From the NCBI RefSeq assembly GCF_014844075.1, contig NZ_CP062165.1:5828001-5892000 (forward strand): a stretch of 64,000 nt of DNA, read 5' to 3'. Position 1 is the first letter of the stretch. Every line of letters begins with the position of its first letter. Origin of the DNA: Paenibacillus sp. JNUCC-31. Its GTDB lineage: Bacteria > Bacillota > Bacilli > Paenibacillales > Paenibacillaceae. The notes beneath the pieces were generated by a model. That model was not told where the DNA came from. It searched no databases and saw only the letters and a list, made by a program, of their open reading frames with translations. The position numbers and the translations under genes are program-made. Shown in pieces: positions 17,468 through 26,213 of the stretch.

Positions 17468-18886
17468 ATGTATCCCCCAAGATCAAAACGAAGTGTGCAG
17501 AAGAAAAAAGAAAAACGCATTCGCAAACGCCGGATATGGATCATTAATCTGGTATTGATGGCAGCCATTGGACTCGTCGGTATCTACTATGCAGTAGGCA
17601 TGCAGGAACAGCAGACGGACCCGGCGAACCAAGAAACGGTTGTGAGTCAAGAGCCCGTGAATGAAGATGATTCCAAAGGCGGAGACCAGCTTCACTCCCC
17701 TGACCCGAATTCGGAGCCAGACCATACTTCCGATGAAGATTCGAGCGGTTCTAATGAACAGCCAATCGGAAATTCCGATGATAAGTCGGATGTGAATACA
17801 CCGGATGCAACAGGTTCTGAGACTACAGGGAAAACGGATTCAGGAACGAAAAAACCGGTAGAGAATGCGACTTCCTCCAGTACAAAGGAAAACGACGGTG
17901 CCGAAGCAGGGGCAACGAAACCATCGAAACCATCGGATTCTGCAAAGGATGTAACCATTAACTTTGTTGGGGATATCCAATTTTCGGGCAAAGTGGCCGA
18001 ATTGTTGGATAAGAATGGGTATGACTATCCCTTTGCTAAGCTTGGCAACTTGTTCAAGGGAGACGATCTGACCATTGGAAACCTTGAAACCCCCGTAACC
18101 CTAGGTGGAACTGGTGCAACAGACAAAACCTATGTATACAAATCTTCGCCCAAAGCGCTCGCAGCGATGGCTTCAGCGGGTTTTGATGCTGTGAATCTAG
18201 CCAACAATCATATTCTAGATCAAGGTGTAGAAGGCTTGGTCGATACATTAACTTATCTTGAGGAATATGGCATAGCGCACGCAGGGGCGGGTATGAATAG
18301 GGGGGAGGCCTATGCACCTGCATATCTGGAACGCAAAGGCATGAAGATAGCACTGCTTGGATTCAGTCGGGTTGTGCCTGAAACAAGCTGGAAAGCGGAA
18401 GGGAATCGGGCAGGTGTTGCCGAGACCTACGATTCTACTGGAGCGGTAAAAGCAATTCAGGAAGCCCGTCAAAAGGCAGATCTGGTCATTGTTGTTGCAC
18501 ACTGGGGAGAGGAACGGGTCAGCACACCGAATAATGACCAGACCCGACTGGCACACGAATTTGTAGATGCTGGAGCCGATCTGGTCATAGGTGGGCATCC
18601 CCATGTCTTGCAAGGGGTAGAGTACTACAAAGGCAAATGGATTGCATATAGTACAGGCAACTTTATTTTCTCGAAATCAACGACAGAGGAAACATGGAAA
18701 ACTGCGGTCTTTCAGGCGAGCTGTAGTAAGGATGCCAAATGCAGCATGAAGGTTATCCCTTATGAGGCAGGGTTGGGTCAGGCCATTCCCATGGTAGATC
18801 AAGCCAACAAACTTCTGCTGGAGCAGATGACGCAGCTCTCTCCAGGTATTCGTTTTGATGCGAACGGAATCGCATCGGCAAGTTAA
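17468..18886 (+). CDS. CapA-family (PGA_cap) metallophosphatase-like membrane-anchored protein
   Basis: The 472-residue protein has a very basic N-terminus (residues 5-25), one membrane segment (about 26-46), a long Ser/Thr/Glu/Asp-rich linker (about 50-155) and a C-terminal PGA_cap domain. Motifs are NFVGDIQFSGKV, GNLETPV, ANNHILDQG, VAHWGEE and GGHPHVLQG (metal and His residues). CapA-type proteins take part in poly-gamma-glutamate synthesis or transport, but isolated copies are common and no cap operon is seen here. ATG 17468 is six bases from GAGGAG; TTG 17462 directly touches it. Confidence 0.87.
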   Translation: MYPPRSKRSVQKKKEKRIRKRRIWIINLVLMAAIGLVGIYYAVGMQEQQTDPANQETVVSQEPVNEDDSKGGDQLHSPDPNSEPDHTSDEDSSGSNEQPIGNSDDKSDVNTPDATGSETTGKTDSGTKKPVENATSSSTKENDGAEAGATKPSKPSDSAKDVTINFVGDIQFSGKVAELLDKNGYDYPFAKLGNLFKGDDLTIGNLETPVTLGGTGATDKTYVYKSSPKALAAMASAGFDAVNLANNHILDQGVEGLVDTLTYLEEYGIAHAGAGMNRGEAYAPAYLERKGMKIALLGFSRVVPETSWKAEGNRAGVAETYDSTGAVKAIQEARQKADLVIVVAHWGEERVSTPNNDQTRLAHEFVDAGADLVIGGHPHVLQGVEYYKGKWIAYSTGNFIFSKSTTEETWKTAVFQASCSKDAKCSMKVIPYEAGLGQAIPMVDQANKLLLEQMTQLSPGIRFDANGIASAS

Positions 18887-18893
18887 TATGCAT

Positions 18894-18913
18894 TTTATTT
18901 ATTTATTTATTTA
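18894..18913 (+). repeat. Five tandem TTTA units abutting the ribosome site of the GDPD gene
   Basis: Five perfect copies of TTTA at 18894-18913 are followed at once by GGAGGGG, the ribosome site of the next gene. Confidence 0.8.
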
Positions 18914-18925
18914 GGAGGGGATGAA

Positions 18926-19678
18926 ATGAACAATCTTTGTGTAGCACACCGCGGATTTTCGTCCATCGCACCAGAAAATACGATGGCTGCATTTTTGCTT
19001 GCTATGGAACAGCCTGAAGTTCAGTGGATGGAGCTGGATGTACAGTTATCACGTGATGGTGTTCCGGTAGTTATTCATGATTTTACTTTTGATCGGACTA
19101 CTAATGGAAAAGGATTCGTTCGGGAGACGGACTGGTCAGATATACAGCAGCTGGATGCCGGTTCTTGGAAAGGAAAAGCCTATAAAGGCGAGCGAGTTCC
19201 CGCTCTTAGTGAAGTATTGGATCGTTGCTGTGGCAAAGTGCGTTTGAATATCGAACTGAAAACGCAAGGAGACATGTATCCTGGTCTGCCGGCAGCGGTC
19301 ATTCATGAGGTAAGGAAGAGACATATGCAGCATGACGTGGTGATTACTTCCTTTGAACCTGCGGCTCTGGTGGAAGTCAAGAAGCTGGCTCCGGAGTTCA
19401 ATACGGGCCTGATCATTGATGCACGGCCAGGTGATCTGGCAGCAGTACTGCGACAAATGAAATGCAGTTTTCTCTCCATCGGGTATACCAATGTGGACAA
19501 ATCGCTGATGCGCGAGATGCGTAATGAAGGCATTCAGGTCATGGCCTGGACAGTGGATGACAAAACCATTATGAAACGGCTTGCGGCCATTGACCCGGAG
19601 CTGATGTTATGCACAAACCGGCCTGATGTATGGGAGCAGGCTTTCCAGGAAACGAGCAGTCGATTTTTCAGGCCCTAA
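18926..19678 (+). CDS. Glycerophosphodiester phosphodiesterase
   Basis: The 250-residue TIM-barrel enzyme has the GDPD catalytic set: His8-Arg9 in VAHRGFS, Glu36 and Asp38 in MELDVQLSRDG, His51-Asp in VIHDFTFDRTTNG, and Glu-Lys in NIELKTQ. It hydrolyses glycerophosphodiesters to sn-glycerol-3-phosphate and an alcohol. There is no signal peptide, so it is cytosolic (UgpQ-like). The gene starts 39 bp after the CapA-like gene and may be read with it. Confidence 0.92.
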   Translation: MNNLCVAHRGFSSIAPENTMAAFLLAMEQPEVQWMELDVQLSRDGVPVVIHDFTFDRTTNGKGFVRETDWSDIQQLDAGSWKGKAYKGERVPALSEVLDRCCGKVRLNIELKTQGDMYPGLPAAVIHEVRKRHMQHDVVITSFEPAALVEVKKLAPEFNTGLIIDARPGDLAAVLRQMKCSFLSIGYTNVDKSLMREMRNEGIQVMAWTVDDKTIMKRLAAIDPELMLCTNRPDVWEQAFQETSSRFFRP

Positions 19679-19783
19679 ACTCCAATTTTTTGCATAGCAG
19701 AAATATGATATGTACTTATATAATAAAAAGATGAACATGCTTCATATACGCTAATGAATTCGATAAAGGTGGTCGCAAAATCC

Positions 19784-20416
19784 ATGCTGACAAACATTCG
19801 CAATGTATACTGTGTAGGACGGAATTATAAACTTCATGCAGAAGAATTGGGCAACGCCATTCCGGATGAACCGATGATCTTTATGAAGCCTTCTCATGCA
19901 GTGGTACCTTTGAACGGTGAAATGCTTCAATTGCCTGCTACAAAGGGCGAAGTTCATTATGAGGCTGAACTGGTCGTTCAAATCGGCCGAGGTTATGAGC
20001 CGGGTATGGCTGTGGATGAATTGGTTGGTTCGTATGCGTTCGGCATTGATTTTACATTACGTGATGTACAGACGGTCATCAAGAAAAAGGGCCATCCGTG
20101 GACAGCAGCCAAAGGGTTCAAGAACTCGGCTCCGGTTACTGCATTCCAGGCATTTCCGGGGGTAAAGGCACTTCTTGAGAAAGACTTTACACTCACCAAG
20201 AATGGTGCCGAAGTTCAACGGGGGAACATTCGTAACATGATCTTCAGCCTTCAGGACATTGTGGATTATGTAGGTGATCATTACGGTCTGGGCCCTGGAG
20301 ATGTTATCTTCACAGGGACACCAGAAGGCGTTGGACCAACAGCTGCAGGAGATGTGCTCGAATTGGCTTGGGGTGGCGAATCCCTAAGTAAATGCACCAT
20401 TGGGGCAGCACAATAA
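19784..20416 (+). CDS. Fumarylacetoacetate hydrolase (FAH) family protein
   Basis: The 210-residue single-domain FAH fold protein shows FMKPSHAVVP, YEAELVVQIG (Glu-x-Glu metal ligands), DFTLRDVQ (Asp ligand), KGFKNSAPV, and GDVIFTGTPEGVGP near the end. Family members hydrolyse acylpyruvates or decarboxylate oxaloacetate-type acids with Mg. The substrate is unresolved. The longer frame from ATG 19754 has no ribosome site; ATG 19784 follows GGTGG by ten bases. A terminator follows at 20461. Confidence 0.87.
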   Translation: MLTNIRNVYCVGRNYKLHAEELGNAIPDEPMIFMKPSHAVVPLNGEMLQLPATKGEVHYEAELVVQIGRGYEPGMAVDELVGSYAFGIDFTLRDVQTVIKKKGHPWTAAKGFKNSAPVTAFQAFPGVKALLEKDFTLTKNGAEVQRGNIRNMIFSLQDIVDYVGDHYGLGPGDVIFTGTPEGVGPTAAGDVLELAWGGESLSKCTIGAAQ

Positions 20417-20460
20417 GCATTATACATCCAACCAACTTACAGTAAATATAAAATCGGCGA

Positions 20461-20485
20461 AGGGGCGTATGTACGCTCCTTTTTG
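20461..20485 (+). terminator. Terminator of the FAH-family gene
   Basis: AGGGGCGTA / TACGCTCCT hairpin with a 2-nt loop and T5 tail. Confidence 0.8.
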
Positions 20486-20528
20486 CTATGTCGTCTTTGC
20501 AGCGAAATGACATGCCGCTGTGTGCAAC

Positions 20529-20936
20529 TTACACCAAGGTGTAGGCTGCATTGGCGCTCTCCGTTACCAACTCTTCCAGTTCAGCGGTCTGTACTGCGTG
20601 TTGCTCCGGGCTGATACTTCCACTTGCGAGACGCTGGTCCAATTGCTCTCTAAGTTGCCTTACCTGTAGAGAGATGACCTCATTGATATCCACACCATTC
20701 TCCTCCGCAATCATTCTCAATGATTTTCCGACGTACAGCTCCTGAACCAAATCTTCCTCTGACGCTTGATTAAGAGCACTTAATAATTCGTCTCCACTTC
20801 CGTCCTTGGTATCTAAATTAACGATGGACCATTTAGCCAGAGGTATGGGAGAGATGGCCGATTTACCCCAGGCTGTCCCAGCGAAAGACATGGTGACCAT
20901 CATCGTTCCTACGATCATTACGCGTTTCATGTTCAT
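20529..20936 (-). CDS. Small secreted protein, function unknown
   Basis: The 135-residue product has a signal peptide (KR, then a hydrophobic VMIVGTMMVTMSFAG, predicted cleavage near TAWGKS). The mature part is mostly helical and acidic, with a segment LRMIAEENGVDINEVI resembling the helix-turn-helix-like repeats of small DUF2680/YckD-type exported proteins. I cannot name a family with confidence. It converges with the FAH-family gene and diverges from the MarR operon. Confidence 0.6.
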   Translation of the reverse strand: MNMKRVMIVGTMMVTMSFAGTAWGKSAISPIPLAKWSIVNLDTKDGSGDELLSALNQASEEDLVQELYVGKSLRMIAEENGVDINEVISLQVRQLREQLDQRLASGSISPEQHAVQTAELEELVTESANAAYTLV

Positions 20937-21065
20937 TTGTGCATCCTCATTTCATATGTCGTTCTGAGAATAGTGTAACCGGGAAAGCTGAAGTGAAACT
21001 TAAAACCAGATAAGTAATTCCAAACCACACTGGCATGGGCGGTAAAATAATATTTTAATTCATAC

Positions 21066-21095
21066 TTGACAGGTTGGGTTAGTAGGTTATATGAT
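21066..21095 (+). promoter_or_regulatory. SigA-type promoter of the MarR/sulfotransferase operon
   Basis: A perfect TTGACA (21066-21071) is followed after 18 bp by TATGAT (21090-21095); TATATG at 16 bp is an alternative. Transcription would start near 21102, some 155 nt before the MarR start codon. Confidence 0.7.
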
Positions 21096-21099
21096 GAAC

Positions 21100-21143
21100 T
21101 CAATTATTTTAACACTCATTAAATGAACAGTGAAATAAATTGA
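21100..21143 (+). promoter_or_regulatory. Inverted repeat at the transcription start, operator or leader stem
   Basis: TCAATTATTT (21100-21109) pairs with AAATAAATTGA (21133-21143, one extra base). CACT (21113-21116) pairs with AGTG (21129-21132), around a small palindrome CATTAAATG. Overlapping the +1 region, it suits either a MarR-type operator or the first stem of the leader RNA. Confidence 0.5.
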
Positions 21144-21170
21144 ACTGAAGCGAGCTGATTGGACCACCAA

Positions 21171-21219
21171 AGGCTCCCGGGACTACTCCACTATGGAATG
21201 TCCTCGGGAGCCTTTTTTT
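21171..21219 (+). terminator. Internal terminator (candidate attenuator) upstream of the MarR gene
   Basis: AGGCTCCCG (21171-21179) pairs perfectly with CGGGAGCCT (21205-21213). The stem continues with GGAC/GTCC and TCCA/TGGA around a CTA loop, and T7 follows. It lies after the only visible promoter and 39 bases before the MarR start codon, so the operon must be transcribed through it. Confidence 0.75.
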
Positions 21220-21257
21220 CGTATGGTTATGACGTTTCAGACGACAAGGAGGAAGGA

Positions 21258-21815
21258 ATGAGCGATAGAGACTGGGAAGCGCTGGAGAAGACAGATTGGT
21301 TATTTCGCAAAATGGTCAGACGATTTGTAAAAGAACGAGATCGAATATCCGTGGAAGGCATAAGCCTGCCCGGTATGCTCATTCTGCACAAAATCATTCG
21401 TGAAGGGGAACAGCGTTTGGGGGATTTGGCTGAACAACTGGATTTCACTTCAGGTGCCATCACAGCCTTAACCGACAAGCTGGAGAAAAAGGGACTTACA
21501 ATCCGCAGACGCAAGGAAGATGATCGGCGGACCGTTTTGCTGGACATTACTGCCAGTGGGCGGGAGATGTATGCTCGTAACAGCAATATCGGTGCCCGAT
21601 GTATCACGCTTCTGTTTGAGGGTTTTACGACGGAGGAGCTGGAGCAGCAAAGCCAATTCTATGTGCGGGTATTAACGAATCTGGAGGGCTTCTCGGATAC
21701 CCTGCTGGAATTGGCAGAGAACAACGGGAGTCAGGAACACGATCCTTCCGCAAAAAGAGACCTTGAACAGAAGCAAAGGGAGAATACCGGAACGAGCAAT
21801 TATCTCAGTTATTAA
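21258..21815 (+). CDS. MarR-family transcriptional regulator
   Basis: The 185-residue regulator has a winged helix spanning about residues 35-105. LAEQLDFTSGAITALTDKLEKKGL is the recognition helix region and RRKEDDRRTVLLDIT the wing. The frame stays open upstream to TTG 21159, through the terminator hairpin, but ATG 21258 with AAGGAGG nearby is the real start. The polar tail after residue 155 is unusual. It heads the operon with the sulfotransferase-like gene (47 bp gap) and probably controls it, perhaps binding the repeat at 21100-21143. Confidence 0.87.
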   Translation: MSDRDWEALEKTDWLFRKMVRRFVKERDRISVEGISLPGMLILHKIIREGEQRLGDLAEQLDFTSGAITALTDKLEKKGLTIRRRKEDDRRTVLLDITASGREMYARNSNIGARCITLLFEGFTTEELEQQSQFYVRVLTNLEGFSDTLLELAENNGSQEHDPSAKRDLEQKQRENTGTSNYLSY

Positions 21816-21862
21816 CGCTTCATCTGATAGTGAGCATAAACCACTTTAAGGAGAGATGATTA

Positions 21863-23311
21863 ATGGGACACTCAACGATATATCCTACCGGGGCAACCCT
21901 ATATAACCCGGATAAAGCTTGGGGCGGTTATACCGTCTATCAGGCAGGCGAAGAAGGCGTTGTGCTGATCGACATGAATGGCAAAGAGGTTCACCTGTGG
22001 AAAGGGCTGCTGGGCTTTCCGGCCAAAGTGTTCCCTGGCGGCTTTGTATTGGGCAGCACGGGCCGAAGAGATCCGAAGTTCGGTATCCAGGACAATGTCG
22101 ATCTGGTTCAGGTGGATTGGGAAGGCAATATTGTATGGAAGTACAACAGCTACGAACACATTGAAGATCCGGGATATGATCCGCTGTGGTACGCACGCCA
22201 GCACCATGATTTCCAGCGGGAGGGCAATCCGGTCGGGTATTACGCTCCTGGGCTTGCACCGAAGACACAGGGCGGGAAGACTCTGATCCTCGCGCATAAA
22301 AATGTGAGCAATCCGTCCATTTCGGATAAGCCTTTGCTTGATGATGCGATTATAGAAGTCGACTGGGAGGGAAATGTATTATGGGAATGGCTGCCGAACG
22401 AGCACTTTGAGGAACTGGGATTCGATGAGGCAGCCCGTAATGTTCTGTTCCGTGACCCGAACACGCGCTCATTTGGACATCTTGGTGGTGGGGTGGGCGA
22501 TTGGCTACATATTAATTCAGCTTCTTATGTTGGTCCAAACCATTTCTATGAAAATGGAGATGAGCGGTTCCATCCCGATAATGTGATCTGGGATGCCAGA
22601 GAAGCGAACATTATCGCAATAACGGATAGACAGAGCGGTAAAATTGTATGGAAACTGGGGCCAGATTATTCTTTGCCTGAAACGCAGCATATGGGGACCA
22701 TTATAGGGCAGCACCATGCACATATTATTCCTCAGGGTTTGCCCGGAGAAGGGAATCTGTTGGTATTCGACAATGGAGGTTGGGCAGGTTACGGCCTTCC
22801 AAATCCCGCTTCTCCCTATGGATTGAAACATGCGGTGCGCGATCACTCTCGTGTGCTTGAGATTAATCCGGTGACCTTGGAAATGGTATGGCAGTATACA
22901 TCGGCGGAAGCAGGTTTCTCTGTCCCCACCGATTCCTATAAGTTTTACAGCCCATACATCAGTTCGGCCCAGCGCCTGCCTAACGGAAACACGCTGATTA
23001 CCGAGGGCTCCAACGGCAGATTGTTCGAAGTTACATCGGAGCATGAGCTGGTTTGGGAGTATGTCTCCCCTTATAAGGACGGACGGAATACCAATATGGT
23101 CTATCGTTCGTATCGCGTGCCTTATCACTGGGTGCCGCAGCTGGAGAAACCGCAGGAAGTTGCCATTGAAGCCATTGATATCTCTACCTACAGGGTGCCG
23201 GGAGCGGCTCCCAAAGGCTCTGTATCCGTTGTGACCGTCGAGGTAACACTGCCGTTTGTTGAAGGTGCTGCCTGTGTTGCCACGTCAGACGAAGGCAAGC
23301 AGGGCAGCTAA
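21863..23311 (+). CDS. Aryl-sulfate sulfotransferase-like beta-propeller protein (ASST family)
   Basis: The 482-residue protein is built from repeated blades of the form VDWEGNIVWK, VDWEGNVLWEW, SGKIVWKLGPDY, TLEMVWQYTS and EHELVWEYVS, the pattern of arylsulfotransferases. Conserved His-rich segments DWLHINS and GQHHAHIIPQG lie where catalytic His residues are expected. ASST enzymes move sulfate between phenolic esters. Unlike the classical periplasmic enzyme, this one has no signal peptide, so it should be cytosolic. The sulfonate-type importer genes follow directly, which suggests uptake and processing of a sulfated compound. Confidence 0.75.
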   Translation: MGHSTIYPTGATLYNPDKAWGGYTVYQAGEEGVVLIDMNGKEVHLWKGLLGFPAKVFPGGFVLGSTGRRDPKFGIQDNVDLVQVDWEGNIVWKYNSYEHIEDPGYDPLWYARQHHDFQREGNPVGYYAPGLAPKTQGGKTLILAHKNVSNPSISDKPLLDDAIIEVDWEGNVLWEWLPNEHFEELGFDEAARNVLFRDPNTRSFGHLGGGVGDWLHINSASYVGPNHFYENGDERFHPDNVIWDAREANIIAITDRQSGKIVWKLGPDYSLPETQHMGTIIGQHHAHIIPQGLPGEGNLLVFDNGGWAGYGLPNPASPYGLKHAVRDHSRVLEINPVTLEMVWQYTSAEAGFSVPTDSYKFYSPYISSAQRLPNGNTLITEGSNGRLFEVTSEHELVWEYVSPYKDGRNTNMVYRSYRVPYHWVPQLEKPQEVAIEAIDISTYRVPGAAPKGSVSVVTVEVTLPFVEGAACVATSDEGKQGS

Positions 23312-23323
23312 GAGCGAGGAACA

Positions 23324-24379
23324 ATGAATAGAACGAATGGGGTGCATATTGTGAGAAAACCAGCCATCCGAACTGGTGCATTATTAACGCTCTTATCCAT
23401 GATATTGATATTGTCGGGTTGCTCTTCAAACGGAACGGTATCCGAAGCAAAAGGCGCCTCCGGCAAAGATGCCAAAAACGTAAAAATTCGGATTGCAGAT
23501 ACAAGTACCAACCCAATGTTCAGGATCGCGATCGCCAAAGGTTTTTTTGAAAGCCGTGGTATTGATGCAGAAAGTGTTACGTTCGGCTCACCGGCTGAAG
23601 GTGTAAATGCGTTATTTATCAAGCAGGTGGATATTGCCTATGGGGCTGATTTTCCTGTATTGAACGCGTTGGCCAAAGGAGAATATTCCGTCATTGCATC
23701 CGCAGGTCAAGCGACAGATGAAGCAGCAGCTGCCTGGAAGCTGTATGCCAAAAACGAAATTCAGAGCGGAGCAGATTTGAAAGGCAAGAAAGTGAGCTTC
23801 ATCCGAGGCACATTTATCCCCTATCTGTGGGATGAATATCTGAAAGATCAGGGATTGGTGCTGAGTGATGTGACCCAGGTTGGCCAGGGCGCTTTTGATG
23901 AGTCCTACATCGCACTGAAACAGGGGGAGCTGGACGCCACCTGGGTGATCGGGTCTGCTTTGACCGATAAATTCGATACGCTTGAAGGGGTGCATCAGTT
24001 AACCGATATGTCCCAGACGCCTGTACGCCTTGGTATGGGGCTTGTTGCAAGCAATGAATTCATTCAGGCGAACCCGGAAACGGTGAGTGCGTTCCTTGCA
24101 GGGCTGGATGAGGCTTCCGCTTATGCTCAGGCGCATCCCGAAGAAGTTGCAGACTTAATGTATAAGGAAACCAAGCAGCCCAAGGAGGCCACTTTGAAGG
24201 ATCTGCCCATCAATCCATGGGAGGTCGGATTCACTCAGGCAGCCTATGACAGCTTGGCAGGGCAGAAGAAGTATATGGTAGAGAACGGGATCATTGAACA
24301 GGATTTTGATCTGGATAGCAAACTCAATCTGGGACCCCTTAAGCAGGTGCTTCCTGATAAAGTGACTTATACGCAATAA
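23324..24379 (+). CDS. ABC importer substrate-binding lipoprotein (SsuA/TauA/NrtA type)
   Basis: The 351-residue lipoprotein has a lipobox (ILSGC) after a hydrophobic segment and a NMT1/SsuA-like binding fold: RIADTSTNPMFRIAIAKGFFESRGID, GSPAEGVNALFIKQVDIAYGADF, LKGKKVSFIRGT. This family binds sulfonates, taurine, nitrate or thiamine precursors. The start is uncertain: ATG 23324 is three bases from GAGGA, while GTG 23351, eight bases from GGGG, gives a more usual signal peptide. It is 12 bp downstream of the sulfotransferase-like gene. Confidence 0.85.
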   Translation: MNRTNGVHIVRKPAIRTGALLTLLSMILILSGCSSNGTVSEAKGASGKDAKNVKIRIADTSTNPMFRIAIAKGFFESRGIDAESVTFGSPAEGVNALFIKQVDIAYGADFPVLNALAKGEYSVIASAGQATDEAAAAWKLYAKNEIQSGADLKGKKVSFIRGTFIPYLWDEYLKDQGLVLSDVTQVGQGAFDESYIALKQGELDATWVIGSALTDKFDTLEGVHQLTDMSQTPVRLGMGLVASNEFIQANPETVSAFLAGLDEASAYAQAHPEEVADLMYKETKQPKEATLKDLPINPWEVGFTQAAYDSLAGQKKYMVENGIIEQDFDLDSKLNLGPLKQVLPDKVTYTQ

Positions 24380-24407
24380 TTTTTCCAAATGGATTGGAGG
24401 TATTCTT

Positions 24408-25184
24408 ATGTCCTTACCCGCAGATCAGCATACCATTCGTATTGAGCAGCTTCGAAAAACGTACAATGCCCCAAGCCGTGGGGATGTGCACTATATTATC
24501 AAGGATGTCGATCTGGTCATCAAGGGAGGAGAATTCTTTGTTCTCCTTGGTCCCAGCGGCTGCGGCAAATCCACACTTCTGAATATGATAGCAGGTTTTA
24601 TTTCCAAGTCGGGTGGACAGCTTAAGGTGGATAACAAGGAGATTGAAAGGCCAGGCAAGGATCGGGCAATGGTATTCCAGCAGGCAGACTCTTCTCTCTT
24701 CCCGTGGCTCACCGTCAGGGAGAATGTTGAATTTGGGCTTAGGATGTCCAACATGCCGAAGTCTCAGCGGCGTACGATTTCAGACCGGTATATCCAGCTT
24801 GTTGGACTGGGTGGTCATGAGGCCAAGTTTCCGAAGGAATTGTCGGGTGGTATGAAGCAGCGGGTTCAATTGGCCCGGGTACTCGCGAATGATTCGGCTA
24901 TTTTGCTAATGGATGAACCATTCGGAGCGCTGGATGCCATGACCAGGCGGACGATGCAAAAAGAGCTGGTGAACATATGGCAGGAAACCCACAAGACCGT
25001 TATTTTTGTCACCCATGATATTCAGGAAGCATTGCTGCTGGGCGAGCGGATCGGGATTATGTCGGTAGGGCCTTCTTCCAATATAACGGATCTGTACCAT
25101 AATACACTGCCTTACCCTAGGAATATTGCTTCATCGGAGTTCAATAACCTGTACAATCAAATTCAAAGCCACTTTGAAGAATAA
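24408..25184 (+). CDS. ABC importer ATPase (SsuB/TauB type)
   Basis: The 258-residue nucleotide-binding subunit has Walker A GPSGCGKST, Q-loop FQQADSSLFPW, signature LSGGMKQRVQLAR, Walker B ILLMDEPFGALD and switch His in VTHDIQEA. Close pattern agreement with nitrate/sulfonate/taurine importers supports pairing with the lipoprotein before it and the permease after it. It energises uptake from the cytosolic face. Confidence 0.92.
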   Translation: MSLPADQHTIRIEQLRKTYNAPSRGDVHYIIKDVDLVIKGGEFFVLLGPSGCGKSTLLNMIAGFISKSGGQLKVDNKEIERPGKDRAMVFQQADSSLFPWLTVRENVEFGLRMSNMPKSQRRTISDRYIQLVGLGGHEAKFPKELSGGMKQRVQLARVLANDSAILLMDEPFGALDAMTRRTMQKELVNIWQETHKTVIFVTHDIQEALLLGERIGIMSVGPSSNITDLYHNTLPYPRNIASSEFNNLYNQIQSHFEE

Positions 25185-25201
25185 CTGAGGTGATTTGCAA
25201 G

Positions 25202-25975
25202 ATGCGATGGTTGGAGAAAAAATGGGTGTCCATCCCGATGCTGTGGGTAACGGTTATTCTGATCTGGCAGCTCGGCGCCATTCTCTATGGACCTGATGTA
25301 ATCCCAGGTCCTTGGGATACGGTCCAGGGAGCTCGAGAATTGATTGCTGACGGTACGCTGATGCAGTATATTGGAATCAGCTTCACTCGTGTGCTAGCGG
25401 GATGGGTACTCGGAAGCGTAATCGCCATTCCGATAGGACTCATCATCGGCAAGGTGCATCTGATTCGGTTGTTCGTTGAACCTTTCCTTAATTTTATCCG
25501 TTTTATCCCGCCGATTGCGTTTATTACTTTATTTCTGGTCTGGTTCGGCATTGGAGAACAGTCGAAGATTGCCCTCATCATGTATGCAACATTCTTCATT
25601 GTTGTGCTGAACACACTAACAGGTGTGCTCTCCATTGAAGAAGACAAAATCCGTTCGGCCCGCAGTATGGGGGCAAACGAATGGCAGATTTTGCTGCATG
25701 TGATTGTTCCGGCGACGACCCCTTATATTTTCACAGGTGTGCGATTGGCAATGGGTACGTCCTATATGGCCATTATCGGTGCAGAGATGATTGCTTCGAA
25801 TGAAGGGGTAGGTTATCTGATTTGGAATTCCCGCTTATTCTTTCGGACGGATTGGATTTTTGTCGGCCTGATTTCTCTGGGCTTTATGGGATTTCTCACT
25901 GATCGGTTGTTTAACTGGTTTGGTCGCAGAGTTCTCCATCGTTATGCTGTAATTAGTAGTGCAAAACGGGTCTGA
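25202..25975 (+). CDS. ABC importer permease (SsuC/TauC type)
   Basis: The 257-residue protein has about six membrane segments. The cytoplasmic EAA loop reads SARSMGANEWQILLHVIVPATTPYIFTGVRLAMG, typical of BPD_transp_1 permeases of the taurine/sulfonate group. The frame opens at GTG 25190, but that lies inside the GAGGTG ribosome site; ATG 25202 is nine bases beyond it. It is the last gene of the operon before the terminator at 26060. Confidence 0.9.
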   Translation: MRWLEKKWVSIPMLWVTVILIWQLGAILYGPDVIPGPWDTVQGARELIADGTLMQYIGISFTRVLAGWVLGSVIAIPIGLIIGKVHLIRLFVEPFLNFIRFIPPIAFITLFLVWFGIGEQSKIALIMYATFFIVVLNTLTGVLSIEEDKIRSARSMGANEWQILLHVIVPATTPYIFTGVRLAMGTSYMAIIGAEMIASNEGVGYLIWNSRLFFRTDWIFVGLISLGFMGFLTDRLFNWFGRRVLHRYAVISSAKRV

Positions 25976-26059
25976 ACGGGAGAGTAACCATGATAAATAC
26001 CTGGGGTCATGCAGTAAAATGCGTGCCTGATTAATCCTAATTTGACGATTCAATTTAAA

Positions 26060-26102
26060 CTTGATTTGGCAGCTTTTCACGTTGCCGAATCAGGTTTTTT
26101 GT
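26060..26102 (+). terminator. Terminator of the MarR/sulfotransferase/ABC operon
   Basis: CTTGATTTGGCA (26060-26071) pairs, with mismatches, with TGCCGAATCAGG (26082-26093), followed by T6. Confidence 0.7.
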
Positions 26103-26213
26103 TTGCTGAATTCAGGGGTTTCGGCATTGGGATCAAACCGTGGTATAATTAAAATTCAAAAATACAATAAAACGTCATGTGGGCCATTTATACTGCCACA
26201 TGGAGGAGAACTT

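Noticed and set aside
21144..21219. T-box or known riboswitch in the MarR leader
   Set aside because: The conserved T-box core and the core motifs of SAM, TPP, FMN, lysine and cobalamin switches are not present, so only an unclassified attenuator is proposed.
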